A stretch of DNA of 51,965 bases, taken from Flemingiibacterium sp045586505. Its GTDB lineage: Bacteria; Bacillota; Clostridia; Oscillospirales; CAG-272. Shown here piece by piece: positions 33,025 through 41,154 of this stretch (its first letter is position 1; every line of letters begins with the position of its first letter). The stretch spans positions 1 through 51,965 of the forward strand of contig JAZNAL010000048.1 of assembly GCA_045586505.1 (NCBI GenBank). The letters are read 5' to 3'. Under the pieces are notes generated by a model. It was not told the DNA's origin. It worked only from the letters and a program-made list of their open reading frames with translations, and ran no database searches. The position numbers and the translations under genes are program-made.

Positions 33025-33061
33025 GGGGCATCATACAGCCGTGACGGCTGTGCGATGCCCC
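33025..33061 (-). terminator. Hairpin between rubredoxin and ZIP genes
   Basis: GGGGCATC-ACAGCC with complementary arms (33025-33061) and one internal mismatch. The tail on the minus strand (ATATTATTTA) is weak, so this may be a partial terminator or an mRNA-stabilising hairpin. Confidence 0.6.
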
Positions 33062-33072
33062 AAAAATTACGA

Positions 33073-33234
33073 TTATTCAGCCTCGGAGAAGCTGTCCTTG
33101 CCGACTCCGCAGAGGGGGCATTCGAAATCCTCGGGAAGATCCTCAAACTTTGTGCCGGGAGCAATACCGTTATCGGGATCGCCTAAAGCCTCGTCATATT
33201 CCCAACCGCATACATCGCATACATACTTTTTCAT
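33073..33234 (-). CDS. Rubredoxin
   Basis: A 53-residue iron protein that carries one electron in the cytosol of anaerobes, often to peroxide- or oxygen-reducing enzymes. It has the two metal loops CDVCGW (residues 6-11) and CPLCGVGKDSF (39-49) and the usual Tyr/Asp-rich middle with PDNGIAPGTKFEDLP. An AAGGAG site precedes the ATG. It lies 38 bases after the ferritin gene on the same strand, so the two are probably co-transcribed and act in iron or oxygen-stress handling. Confidence 0.96.
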   Translation of the reverse strand: MKKYVCDVCGWEYDEALGDPDNGIAPGTKFEDLPEDFECPLCGVGKDSFSEAE

Positions 33235-33272
33235 GATAATTCTCCTTGTTATTGTAATAATAGTTTGTTAAA

Positions 33273-33785
33273 TCAAAGCACCAGAGAGGGGGCAGCGTAA
33301 ACACGTGCCGCAAGCTCGGAGTTGAGCATATACAGGCTTCTCGGATCGGAGCCGAACATCTCCATCTTGGAGATGAGATCGTTGGCGTTGGTCTCCTCCT
33401 CGCCCTGCTCCTTAACGAACCAGTCAAGGAACTGCATGGTGCGGAAGTCCTTCACCTCATAAGCCGCCGCATAGATGTCATTGATCAGAGAGGTAACGTA
33501 GATCTCATGATCAAGACCTGCCTTAAGAACTGCCATGCTGTCAGCAAATTCAGACTTGGGCTTGTCGATAGCATCGAGAGTAACCGCCTCGTTGTTGTTC
33601 TGGAGATACTGATAGAACAGTAACGCATGATCTCTCTCCTCCTGCGCCTGAATCATATACCAATTTGCAAAGCCGTCAAGGCCCTTCGCTTTGAAGTAAT
33701 TGGAAAAGCTGAGATAGAGATAAGCGGAATAAAATTCCTTGTTTATCTGTGTGTTTAGAAGCTCGCGCACCTTTGCGTTAAGCAT
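33273..33785 (-). CDS. ftnA: Ferritin
   Basis: Stores iron as a ferric mineral in a 24-subunit shell. The 170 residues form the four-helix bundle, with ferroxidase ligands Glu17 (INKEFYSAYLYL), Glu50 and His53 (QEERDHALLF), and the later Glu/Gln pair in WFVKEQGEEE. No haem-binding Met of the bacterioferritin type is seen. A GGAGG site and a good promoter lie upstream. Followed by rubredoxin and the ZIP transporter, giving a small iron-handling set. Confidence 0.95.
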   Translation of the reverse strand: MLNAKVRELLNTQINKEFYSAYLYLSFSNYFKAKGLDGFANWYMIQAQEERDHALLFYQYLQNNNEAVTLDAIDKPKSEFADSMAVLKAGLDHEIYVTSLINDIYAAAYEVKDFRTMQFLDWFVKEQGEEETNANDLISKMEMFGSDPRSLYMLNSELAARVYAAPSLVL

Positions 33786-33818
33786 TTTTATGCCTCCTTA
33801 TTTTTAATTATCGACTAT

Positions 33819-33847
33819 ATTGTAACACATTTATTATGCTAAGTCAA
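33819..33847 (-). promoter_or_regulatory. Promoter of the ferritin-rubredoxin unit
   Basis: Minus strand TTGACT (33847-33842), 17-base spacer, TACAAT (33824-33819). Confidence 0.82.
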
Positions 33848-33872
33848 GACTTTAGTTGAATAAATATTCAGC

Positions 33873-34907
33873 CTAAAAGCACTTCCCCGCCTTGCAGTCC
33901 TCGGCTGAGCCGCAGCGAAAGCACAGCTCGTTGGGGCACTGCTCCCTTCCGAAGAAGTTGACCAAATTGTCCACCGTGGTCTCGGCGATGTTGGACAGCG
34001 CTTCTTCAGTCAAAAACGCCTGATGGGAGGTCACGATGACGTTGGGCATGGAAATGAGTCTCGCCAGCGTATCGTCGTCAAGGATATGACCCGAGAAGTC
34101 CTCGAAGAACAGCTCCGACTCCTCCTCGTACACGTCCAGGCACGCCGCGCCTACCTTGCGGGATTTGATCGCCGCAAGCAGAGCCTCCGCGTCTACCAGC
34201 GCACCACGGGAGGTGTTAATCAGCACCACACCGCGCTTGCACTTTTCAAGTGATGCCTCATCGATGAGGTGGTATGTATCCTCATTAAGCGGGCAGTGAA
34301 GCGAGATGATGTCGCTCTCTCTGAAAAGCTCGTCAAGAGATGCGTATCTCACCGTGTCGCCGTTGTCAAGTCCCTCTGCGGGATACTTGTCATACGCCAG
34401 CACCCTCATGCCGAATCCGCGGCAGATGTCGATGAACACCCGTCCGATACGTCCCGTACCGATGACGCCCACCGTCTTTCCGTGAAGATCGAAGCCCGTC
34501 ATGCCGTTAAGGCTGAAGTTGTAGTCTCTGGTGCGGATGAACGCCTTGTGTATGCGGCGGACGGATGTAAGCAGGAGCGCCATGGTATGCTCCGCCACCG
34601 CGTAGGGCGAGTAAGCGGGCACGTGGAGGACGTGGATGCGTCCGAAGGCGTGCTTCATGTCAACATTGTTGAAGCCCGCGCATCTTAGCGCCACTACCTT
34701 GACTCCCATCTCACAAAGTCGGTCGATAACCTTCGCGTTGACTGTGTCGTTGACGAACACGCAGACGCCGTCAAACCCGCTGGCAAGCTCAACGGTATCC
34801 TCATTAAGCTTTGCCTCGTAAAATTTAAACTCAACGCCCCGCTCCGCGCCAAACTTCTCAAACGCAGGCTTATCATAGGGCTTAGTATCAAAAAACGCTA
34901 TTCTCAT
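33873..34907 (-). CDS. ldhA: D-lactate dehydrogenase-type 2-hydroxyacid dehydrogenase
   Basis: Reduces pyruvate to D-lactate with NADH during fermentation; a related 2-hydroxyacid substrate is possible. The 344 residues follow the family: GVIGTGRIGRVF binds NAD, INTSRGALVD carries the catalytic Arg, DVYEEE the Glu, and TSHQAFLTEEA the catalytic His. The last 16 residues are unusual (CFRCGSAEDCKAGKCF), with four Cys spaced as in a small metal or redox site. Family members with such a tail should be compared. It has its own promoter. Confidence 0.92.
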   Translation of the reverse strand: MRIAFFDTKPYDKPAFEKFGAERGVEFKFYEAKLNEDTVELASGFDGVCVFVNDTVNAKVIDRLCEMGVKVVALRCAGFNNVDMKHAFGRIHVLHVPAYSPYAVAEHTMALLLTSVRRIHKAFIRTRDYNFSLNGMTGFDLHGKTVGVIGTGRIGRVFIDICRGFGMRVLAYDKYPAEGLDNGDTVRYASLDELFRESDIISLHCPLNEDTYHLIDEASLEKCKRGVVLINTSRGALVDAEALLAAIKSRKVGAACLDVYEEESELFFEDFSGHILDDDTLARLISMPNVIVTSHQAFLTEEALSNIAETTVDNLVNFFGREQCPNELCFRCGSAEDCKAGKCF

Positions 34908-34946
34908 TATATGTATCCCCCATTCAGGAAGTGATTAGTATTTCAT

Positions 34947-35016
34947 CAGGATATTTCCTCATCCTGTGTATACATTATAGCAGATATACCGTAGATTGTC
35001 TGTTGTTTTTACAACA
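34947..35016 (-). promoter_or_regulatory. Promoter region of the D-lactate dehydrogenase gene
   Basis: Minus strand TATAAT (34979-34974) is preceded by TGC (extended -10) and, 17 bases on, by a weak CAGACA (35002-34997). Two inverted repeats flank it: TGTTGT-TTTT-ACAACA at 35001-35016, overlapping the -35, and CAGGAT/ATCCTG at 34947-34966 in the leader. Either could be an operator, for instance for a redox regulator, but neither fits a known site well. Confidence 0.55.
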
Positions 35017-35109
35017 AAATAATATTTTTTTGAATTTTTGCAAGTGTTATGCCATTTGATCGTATATACCGCCATATCATGTATATGAATAATCACCAAT
35101 AATGGGCGC

Positions 35110-37518
35110 TCACTCTACCCCTGCATTAACTTCTTCGGCAAAGCGTACGGTTTCCATAGCATCCTTCGCGTATTTGTCGGCACCGATAGCGTCGGCGTAG
35201 TCCTTGTTGAGAACGGCGCCGCCTACGACGACCTTGCACCATGGAGCCTCTGCACGAAGCAGCTTTATGGTCTCCTCCATGGCGGGGACGGTGGTGGTCA
35301 TGAGGGCGCTCAGACCGACGATGGGCGCGTTAAGACGCTTGACCTCGGCGACTACCACCTCGGGCGGAACATCGCGGCCAAGATCGGTTACGGCAAACCC
35401 ATAGTTTTCAAGAAGAAGCTTAACTATGTTCTTACCAATGTCGTGGATGTCCCCCTTGACGGTGGCGATCACAAACGCGCATTTATCTGATGCGGTGCCG
35501 CTTTCCATCTTCGACTTGATTACTTCAAATGCGGATTTTGCCGCCTCGGCGCTCATTAAAAGCTGGGGCAGATACACGGTCTTTGCTTCAAATCCCACTC
35601 CAACGGTGTTCAGTGCGGGGATGATCTCCTCCTGAACTATGGTCAACGGCTCCACACTTTGAAGAAGCTCGGCAGTAAGCTGTGCCGCGCGCTCCTTTAA
35701 CCCCTTAACGACAGCGCGCTGTAATTCGGAGCCTTGCTCTGTACTCTTGGCAGACTCCCCTGCCGTGGGAGCGACCGCTGTGACGGTTTCCTGCACGGTG
35801 GAGGCAAACTCGATGTAGTCGGCACAGTTGTCATCCAGCCCCGCAAGGGCAAGATAGGCGTGATACGCCTTCATCATCTCGGTGGAATAGGGGTTCATGA
35901 TCGCCGCCGACAGACCTTGTCCCAGAGTCAGCGCGAAAAATGTGCCGTTAATGATGTCGCGGGAGGGTAAGCCGAAGGAGACGTTGGAAACGCCAAGGGA
36001 GGTGTGCGCTCCAAGCTCCCGCTTTATCATGCCCACCGCGCGCATGGTCTCACGCGCCGCTGTACGATCGGCACTGACTGTAAGCGCAAGAGGGTCGAAG
36101 ATTATGTCTTTTTTGGAAATGCCGTGCTTTGCGGCTTCATCAAGAATGCGGCGAGCGATGGCAAGACGTCCCTCGGCAGTGGCGGGTATGCCGTCCTCGT
36201 CAAGAGTCAGCGCGACTACGAGTCCGCCGTATTTCCTTGCCAGCGGGAACACCGCCTCCATGCTTTCCTTTTTGCCGTTCACCGAGTTGATCATCGGCTT
36301 GCCGTTGTAGCGGCGAAGGGCGGCTTCCATGGCGACGGGATCGGTGGTGTCTATCTGAAGGGGCAGATCAATGACCGCCTGCAGCTCGCAGACTGCGGTT
36401 TTCAGCATCGAGACCTCGTCGATCTCGGGAAGCCCCACGTTTACATCAAGTATGTGCACGCCCTTCTCCTGCTGGGCGATGCCTTCCTTTAATATGTATC
36501 CGATATCGTTTGCCTTGAGCGCTTCCTTGAAGCGCTTCTTGCCCGTGGGATTGATGCGCTCACCGATGAGTATGGGCGACTCGCCGAATACTACCGCATG
36601 GGTGTAGGACGAAACGCAGGTGATATTTTTCGGAGTGATCTGCGCAGGAGTCAACTCCTCCGTTGCCGCCACCGTCGCGGCGATGTATGCGGGGGTGGTG
36701 CCACAGCAGCCACCTGCGATGCGCACACCCTTTTTAATGAGCGCGGTCACATCCTCGGCAAATTCACCGGGAAGCAAGTCGTAAACGGTCTTGCCGCCGA
36801 TTGCCTTGGGAAGTCCCGCGTTGGGCTTAAGGATCACGGGCACAGAGGCGTATTTAAGGTATTCCTCCGCCACGCCCGCCAGCGCCTTCGGACCGAGGGA
36901 GCAGTTTACACCAATGGCATCGGCACCCATTCCCTCCAGCATCGCCACCATTGCGGCGGGAGATGCGCCCGTCATCAGCTTGCCGTCCTCACTGTAGGCG
37001 TTGGATACAAACACGGGCAGATGACTGTTTTCCTTCGCCGCAAGCAGTGCGGCTTTGGTTTCGTAGCTGTCGTTCATGGTCTCGATGACGATAAGATCCG
37101 CGCCATATTTCACGCCAAGCTTCACCGTCTCGGCGAAAACCGACACCGCCTCCTCGAAATCAAAGTCGCCGAGGGGCGCAAGCATACGTCCCGTGGGGCC
37201 GATGTCAAGGGCGACCCATTTTTCCTGAGTGCCGCGGCTCTGTTCTGCCGCCGCGCGGGCATTGTTTATTGCGGCTTCCACGATTTTATCAAGCTCCCAT
37301 GCGGGGAATTTGAGTAAATTCGCGCCGAAGGTGTTGGTGTTCACCACATTGCTTCCCGCGTCAAAATAGTCACGGTGGACTCCCGTGATGATCTCGGGAT
37401 GGGTGAGATTCCAGCGTTCGGGAAGCTCGCCGGGCTTTAGTCCCTGTGCCTGCAGAAGCGTTCCCATACCGCCGTCCAGATATAAAAGATGGTCTTTTAA
37501 GTATTCTGTGATTAGCAT
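35110..37518 (-). CDS. metH: Cobalamin-dependent methionine synthase, short form
   Basis: MetH moves a methyl group from methyltetrahydrofolate through cobalamin to homocysteine. Domains in order: homocysteine-binding (1-290, DGGMGTLLQ, zinc ligands in GGCCGTTP), pterin-binding (about 315-560, GERINPTGKKRF and DVNVGLPEID), cobalamin cap (about 590-670), and cobalamin-binding with DIHDIG, where His ligates cobalt. The C-terminal activation domain of long MetH (about 1200 residues) is missing. A separate activation protein is encoded 4 bases upstream. The AGGAG site overlaps that gene's end, so the pair is tightly coupled. Confidence 0.96.
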   Translation of the reverse strand: MLITEYLKDHLLYLDGGMGTLLQAQGLKPGELPERWNLTHPEIITGVHRDYFDAGSNVVNTNTFGANLLKFPAWELDKIVEAAINNARAAAEQSRGTQEKWVALDIGPTGRMLAPLGDFDFEEAVSVFAETVKLGVKYGADLIVIETMNDSYETKAALLAAKENSHLPVFVSNAYSEDGKLMTGASPAAMVAMLEGMGADAIGVNCSLGPKALAGVAEEYLKYASVPVILKPNAGLPKAIGGKTVYDLLPGEFAEDVTALIKKGVRIAGGCCGTTPAYIAATVAATEELTPAQITPKNITCVSSYTHAVVFGESPILIGERINPTGKKRFKEALKANDIGYILKEGIAQQEKGVHILDVNVGLPEIDEVSMLKTAVCELQAVIDLPLQIDTTDPVAMEAALRRYNGKPMINSVNGKKESMEAVFPLARKYGGLVVALTLDEDGIPATAEGRLAIARRILDEAAKHGISKKDIIFDPLALTVSADRTAARETMRAVGMIKRELGAHTSLGVSNVSFGLPSRDIINGTFFALTLGQGLSAAIMNPYSTEMMKAYHAYLALAGLDDNCADYIEFASTVQETVTAVAPTAGESAKSTEQGSELQRAVVKGLKERAAQLTAELLQSVEPLTIVQEEIIPALNTVGVGFEAKTVYLPQLLMSAEAAKSAFEVIKSKMESGTASDKCAFVIATVKGDIHDIGKNIVKLLLENYGFAVTDLGRDVPPEVVVAEVKRLNAPIVGLSALMTTTVPAMEETIKLLRAEAPWCKVVVGGAVLNKDYADAIGADKYAKDAMETVRFAEEVNAGVE

Positions 37519-37521
37519 AAT

Positions 37522-38187
37522 CTATCTCCTGAATCCGCAGTCCTGCCCTTCGCAGTCACCGCATTTAATTGTTTTAACGCCGCCCACACCATCGACACCG
37601 ATGATCGCCGTCACCGATTTTGACGGTGACATCAGCATACTTTCGTTAAGCGTAAGTCCGATCCTTCGCGGACAGTCCAGCAGAGCGAATATCTCACGCT
37701 GGTACGTTATCGGGAAGTCACCGTAGCCGGGACTGAATCTCGGACGGGTGAATAATCCCCGCGACGCGTACTCCTCCACAATTTCGCGGTTAAATGTGTC
37801 ACAAAGACTCTCGATGCGCTCCGCACCGATCGCCTGAAATATCAGCGCCCTTGTGGGGGATGTTGCCGAAGCGCGGGCGATTAGTCGGTCGATACCGATG
37901 CCGACAGTCGCCGCAAACAGTATGGCGCGATCGCATCCCGCGAGATTTTTGGCAAGCGCCGCAGAGTCGGTACTGACCCTGCCGAGCGTGACACTGCCCT
38001 CTCCATGTATCACCGGAACCTCGCAGAAGCAGACCTTATAGGTAAGTGTACCGCGTGCTTCATCAAGGCAGGCACTGAGGATCCCATCAAGCTCCGGCGC
38101 GTCCCCGCGCACTCCCGCATAACGGAGTATTTCGCCCGTATCCACCGCAGGCGCGGGGTATGTTTTTGTAAAGACTGTATCTGTCAT
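37522..38187 (-). CDS. Methionine synthase activation-domain protein
   Basis: A 221-residue stand-alone version of the MetH activation domain, which uses S-adenosylmethionine and an electron donor to rescue oxidised cobalamin. FSPGYGDFP corresponds to the PGYP-type S-adenosylmethionine loop, and LNESMLMSPSKSVTAIIG to the following conserved helix. The C terminus ends in CGDCEGQDCGFRR, a Cys motif typical of these stand-alone clostridial proteins. It is first in the operon with short metH. Only about 30 bases lie between the promoter and the ATG, so no S-adenosylmethionine or cobalamin riboswitch fits. Confidence 0.9.
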   Translation of the reverse strand: MTDTVFTKTYPAPAVDTGEILRYAGVRGDAPELDGILSACLDEARGTLTYKVCFCEVPVIHGEGSVTLGRVSTDSAALAKNLAGCDRAILFAATVGIGIDRLIARASATSPTRALIFQAIGAERIESLCDTFNREIVEEYASRGLFTRPRFSPGYGDFPITYQREIFALLDCPRRIGLTLNESMLMSPSKSVTAIIGVDGVGGVKTIKCGDCEGQDCGFRR

Positions 38188-38224
38188 ATGATCCGACCTT
38201 TTCGTTCATACTACTAATACATAC

Positions 38225-38253
38225 ATTATAACACAAATAAGACTCCAATTCAA
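38225..38253 (-). promoter_or_regulatory. Promoter of the metH operon
   Basis: Minus strand TTGAAT (38253-38248), 17-base spacer, TATAAT (38230-38225). Confidence 0.82.
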
Positions 38254-38303
38254 GTATCAGTCTCAGTTTTATAACGATATATTATCGCATTAATAATCAA
38301 ACA

Positions 38304-38340
38304 AATCATCCCCCGCCTCAAACCCTGGCGGGGGATGATT
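38304..38340 (-). terminator. Terminator after the SGNH hydrolase gene
   Basis: AATCATCCCCCGCC and its complement form a 14-bp stem directly after the gene (stop at 38344), followed on the minus strand by TTGTTTGATT. Confidence 0.82.
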
Positions 38341-38343
38341 ACA

Positions 38344-39012
38344 TTAAAGTGCTTCAAGAAATCTTTTCAGCTTATGTGCAATAATGACGTGGCCTTTGTC
38401 GTTGGGATGAAGCCCGTCGGGGATGTAGTTCTCCTTAATCTCGGGGATGCAGGGCTGGAGTCCGCTGGTAGCGTACAGATCAAGCACGGGCAGTGAGTAA
38501 AACTCCGCAACCTCTCTGATTATGTCCACGTACTCCTTGAGGGTTCCAAAGCCGGTAACCTTGCAGCCGCAGTTATTTAGGGTCTCACCTGTTCTGTGAA
38601 GAGGGGTAATGATTACAATTGGCTTTCCGAGATACTTCTTTACAAGTCCCGAGAACAGATAGTGGCAAGCGCCGTAGAAGGTGTCGGGAGTTCTGTCGCC
38701 GAAGCCGCCGATGGGAGCGTCTCCGTGACCGAAGTCGTTGGTGCCGCCGAATACTACAACCAAATCGGCGTCGTCGCTCATCTGATCGAATCTCTCCGAG
38801 AAGGAATTAACGTCCACGGTATCGTTCTTCGGTCGCTCGGGTGTACCCTTCTGAAGCGCAAAGCGTGTACCGCTGATACCGTAGTTTCTTGCCTCTTTAA
38901 GTCCAACCTCGCGTGCAAGCACCGCGTGATAAATATTTTCCTTACTGCTTACGCGTAAACCCTCGGTAATACTGTCACCGAGAAAATTGATCTTTAATCC
39001 TTCGAGTTTCAT
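38344..39012 (-). CDS. SGNH/GDSL-type esterase
   Basis: A 222-residue SGNH hydrolase without a signal peptide. Block I is FLGDSITEG with the catalytic Ser (about residue 13). Block II contains the Gly in NYGISGTR, block III is GGTNDFG with the Asn, and block V is PDGLHPNDKGH with the Asp and His. Enzymes of this group remove acyl groups from sugars, lipids or surface polymers. It lies at the downstream end of the capsule/sortase operon, separated from it by leader copy B, so a role in trimming polysaccharide acetyl groups is possible but only inferred. Confidence 0.88.
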   Translation of the reverse strand: MKLEGLKINFLGDSITEGLRVSSKENIYHAVLAREVGLKEARNYGISGTRFALQKGTPERPKNDTVDVNSFSERFDQMSDDADLVVVFGGTNDFGHGDAPIGGFGDRTPDTFYGACHYLFSGLVKKYLGKPIVIITPLHRTGETLNNCGCKVTGFGTLKEYVDIIREVAEFYSLPVLDLYATSGLQPCIPEIKENYIPDGLHPNDKGHVIIAHKLKRFLEAL

Positions 39013-39130
39013 GATTTCTCCAATTTCTTTCTGACGAATATTAAATTCTGTGACAGTTTCTGTTAGGAAACTCTCATCTTAGATGCAAAAGCAACATAAC
39101 TTTGTTGCCTGAAAAATGACCCATGTTTCA
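39013..39130 (-). ncRNA. Structured leader element, copy B
   Basis: On the minus strand this begins six bases after the CapD-type gene and ends at the SGNH start. It aligns with the element at 19697-19810 along its whole length: GTCTGAAA-ATGGGTCATTTTTCAG, an AAAG/TTTG block, a CATC/GATG hairpin, TTTCCTAAC, the GAAAC core flanked by ACAG/CTGT here and ACGG/CCGT there, then GTCACA and a final AGAAAG. The paired base change in the third hairpin argues for RNA structure. No promoter is evident, so it would be part of the upstream operon's mRNA. Confidence 0.7.
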
Positions 39131-39134
39131 GACT

Positions 39135-41147
39135 TTATACAGTTAGCTTTTCAAGTGTCCTCTCTGCCAATGCTTCGGAGTTTACCGCCTCGGGTCGGCG
39201 ATATGTGGGCACGACATCCATAAGCGCCGCCTTCACCTTGTCGTCATCACCTGTCTCAAGTGCGGCACGCAGGATGTCAAGTTTTTTATTAAGCTCCGCT
39301 TCAGAGAGCGGAGTGTCGCGCTCAATAAATATGAGACTGTTTTCGGTCTTGTCAAGCTCCTCGGTTCGAATAAGCAGCTCCTCGTAAAGCTTTTCGCCCG
39401 GGCGCAGTCCCGTTTCAACAATATCTATGTCGCGGTACGGCTCAAGGCCGGAAAGACGTATCATCGTCTCCGCAAGCTCAAGTATGCGTATGGATTTGCC
39501 CATATCAAGCACAAACAGCTCGCCGTTTTTCGCCATTGCCCCCGATTCAAGTACAAGCTGGCTGGCTTCGGAGATGGTCATAAAGTAGCGGATTATACGC
39601 TTGTCCGTAATGGTAACGGGACCGCCGTTCATGATCTGCTTTTTGAAAAGCGGAACCACCGAGCCGGCACTTCCCAGCACGTTACCGAAGCGTGTGGAAC
39701 TGAATGTGGTACTGCTTCCGCTCACAGCGCGGCTTTGTACGATCATCTCGCAGACACGTTTGGTTGCACCCATGACGTTGGTGGGATTTACCGCCTTGTC
39801 GGTGGAAACCATCATAAACCGCTGGACACCGTATTTTTCTGATAGCTCGATCACGTTAAGCGTGCCGAACACGTTGTTTTTGACCGCCTCACAGCAGTTG
39901 TTCTCCATAAGCGGAACGTGCTTGTGTGCCGCGGCGTGGAGTACGATATCGGGACGGTATTTGTCGAACACCTTCTCGGTTCCCGCATAGTTGCAGATAG
40001 AAACAATCTCTACATTAAACGAAAGCTCACTGCCGTAACGGAAGCGGAACTCCTGCTGGATATCGTAAGCACCGTTTTCGTAAATATCGAGTATAACAAG
40101 CCGCTTCGGCTTCATAGCCGCGATCTGACGGCATAATTCGCTTCCGATGGAGCCGCCGCCGCCTGTTATAAGCACCACCTTACCTCTGTAGTAGGCGGCA
40201 GTTTTTTCGTCATCTATGTCGATGGACTTTCTGAAAAGGAGCTCCTCGATGTCGAACTCGCGCATATGACGCTTACCGCTCTCCGCAGTCTGCATAGTGG
40301 GGTAGTCGTAAATTTTAACCTTACAACCGGTCTGCTTGTAGAACTCGTAAAGCTCCTTGATGCGCTCCGGCTCAATGCGCGGCATAGCGAACACGATCTC
40401 CTGAACGGAAAGCTCAGCAAGCTTGTCCGTAATATCGGCATCGCCCGCAAGCACGGGAAGTCCGAATATCTCGCGTCCGATCTTAGAATGGGCAGTGTCA
40501 ACAAAACAGCAGGGAGTGTATGCCGCACGGGGATTCTTGAAAAGCTCGTCCGCCAGCATTACGCCAACTTGTCCCGCACCGACGATGGCGATACGGATCT
40601 TACTTCCGGATAGCCACACGGTAGGCTGAGCATAACGCTTACCCGAAAAATCAAGTCCCGAGATAAGCTCCAATATACGACGGAAGCCGAAAAAGCGCCG
40701 GTCGCTCTTGTTTGCGGCTTCGTAAAAATACTTGTATGCAAGTCTTGCGCCCAGTGACAATAGAAGATTGAATGCCACTATCGAAAAGACGCGCACGAAG
40801 GTGATCGGATAAACCTTCAATAAAACCTGGACGGTGTAATAGATGATTCCCGCAATAAAATCTGCTATAATCAGCTTTATGTAAGCCACGGGAGCGCCGT
40901 AGCGCCAGATCTGCTTGTAAACGCCCGAAAACCGTCTGCAGATGTATATACAAACTGCCGAAATCAATATATGTGCCGCCAAAGCGGTAAAACCGAATGA
41001 GTCGGCACTGCTTGGGCTGAAGCCGATCATCAGTATATTGGCTATTATTAAGAATAAAAGGTCATATAATTCAAGAGGAAGATGACGCTTTCGGCGTGAT
41101 GCGCCCTTTGCACCGCCGCCGAGCTGTTCAGTGGATTCGGTATTCAT
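39135..41147 (-). CDS. capD: CapD/PglF-type nucleotide-sugar 4,6-dehydratase, membrane-bound
   Basis: A 670-residue membrane enzyme. Four transmembrane helices lie at about 20-150. Then comes a CoA-binding-like Rossmann domain (IAIVGAGQVGVMLADELF, about 180-300) and a catalytic SDR domain starting LITGGGGSIGSELCRQI. The active-site triad has STDKAVNPTNVMGATKR, where the usual Tyr is Met, as is normal for the PglF/CapD/WbpM group. These convert UDP-GlcNAc to a 4-keto-6-deoxy sugar for capsule or glycan synthesis. I chose the ATG at 41147, preceded by AAGGAGG 12 bases away. It is the last gene of the cps-sortase operon. Confidence 0.93.
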   Translation of the reverse strand: MNTESTEQLGGGAKGASRRKRHLPLELYDLLFLIIANILMIGFSPSSADSFGFTALAAHILISAVCIYICRRFSGVYKQIWRYGAPVAYIKLIIADFIAGIIYYTVQVLLKVYPITFVRVFSIVAFNLLLSLGARLAYKYFYEAANKSDRRFFGFRRILELISGLDFSGKRYAQPTVWLSGSKIRIAIVGAGQVGVMLADELFKNPRAAYTPCCFVDTAHSKIGREIFGLPVLAGDADITDKLAELSVQEIVFAMPRIEPERIKELYEFYKQTGCKVKIYDYPTMQTAESGKRHMREFDIEELLFRKSIDIDDEKTAAYYRGKVVLITGGGGSIGSELCRQIAAMKPKRLVILDIYENGAYDIQQEFRFRYGSELSFNVEIVSICNYAGTEKVFDKYRPDIVLHAAAHKHVPLMENNCCEAVKNNVFGTLNVIELSEKYGVQRFMMVSTDKAVNPTNVMGATKRVCEMIVQSRAVSGSSTTFSSTRFGNVLGSAGSVVPLFKKQIMNGGPVTITDKRIIRYFMTISEASQLVLESGAMAKNGELFVLDMGKSIRILELAETMIRLSGLEPYRDIDIVETGLRPGEKLYEELLIRTEELDKTENSLIFIERDTPLSEAELNKKLDILRAALETGDDDKVKAALMDVVPTYRRPEAVNSEALAERTLEKLTV

Positions 41148-41154
41148 GCGGAGA

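Noticed and set aside
35001..35016. TGTTGT/ACAACA inverted repeat as a Rex operator
   Set aside because: The spacing and core do not match the usual TTGTTAA-type Rex site well enough to name it; kept only as a possible operator.
38188..38224. S-adenosylmethionine or cobalamin riboswitch before the metH operon
   Set aside because: The transcript leader is only about 30 bases, too short for either aptamer.
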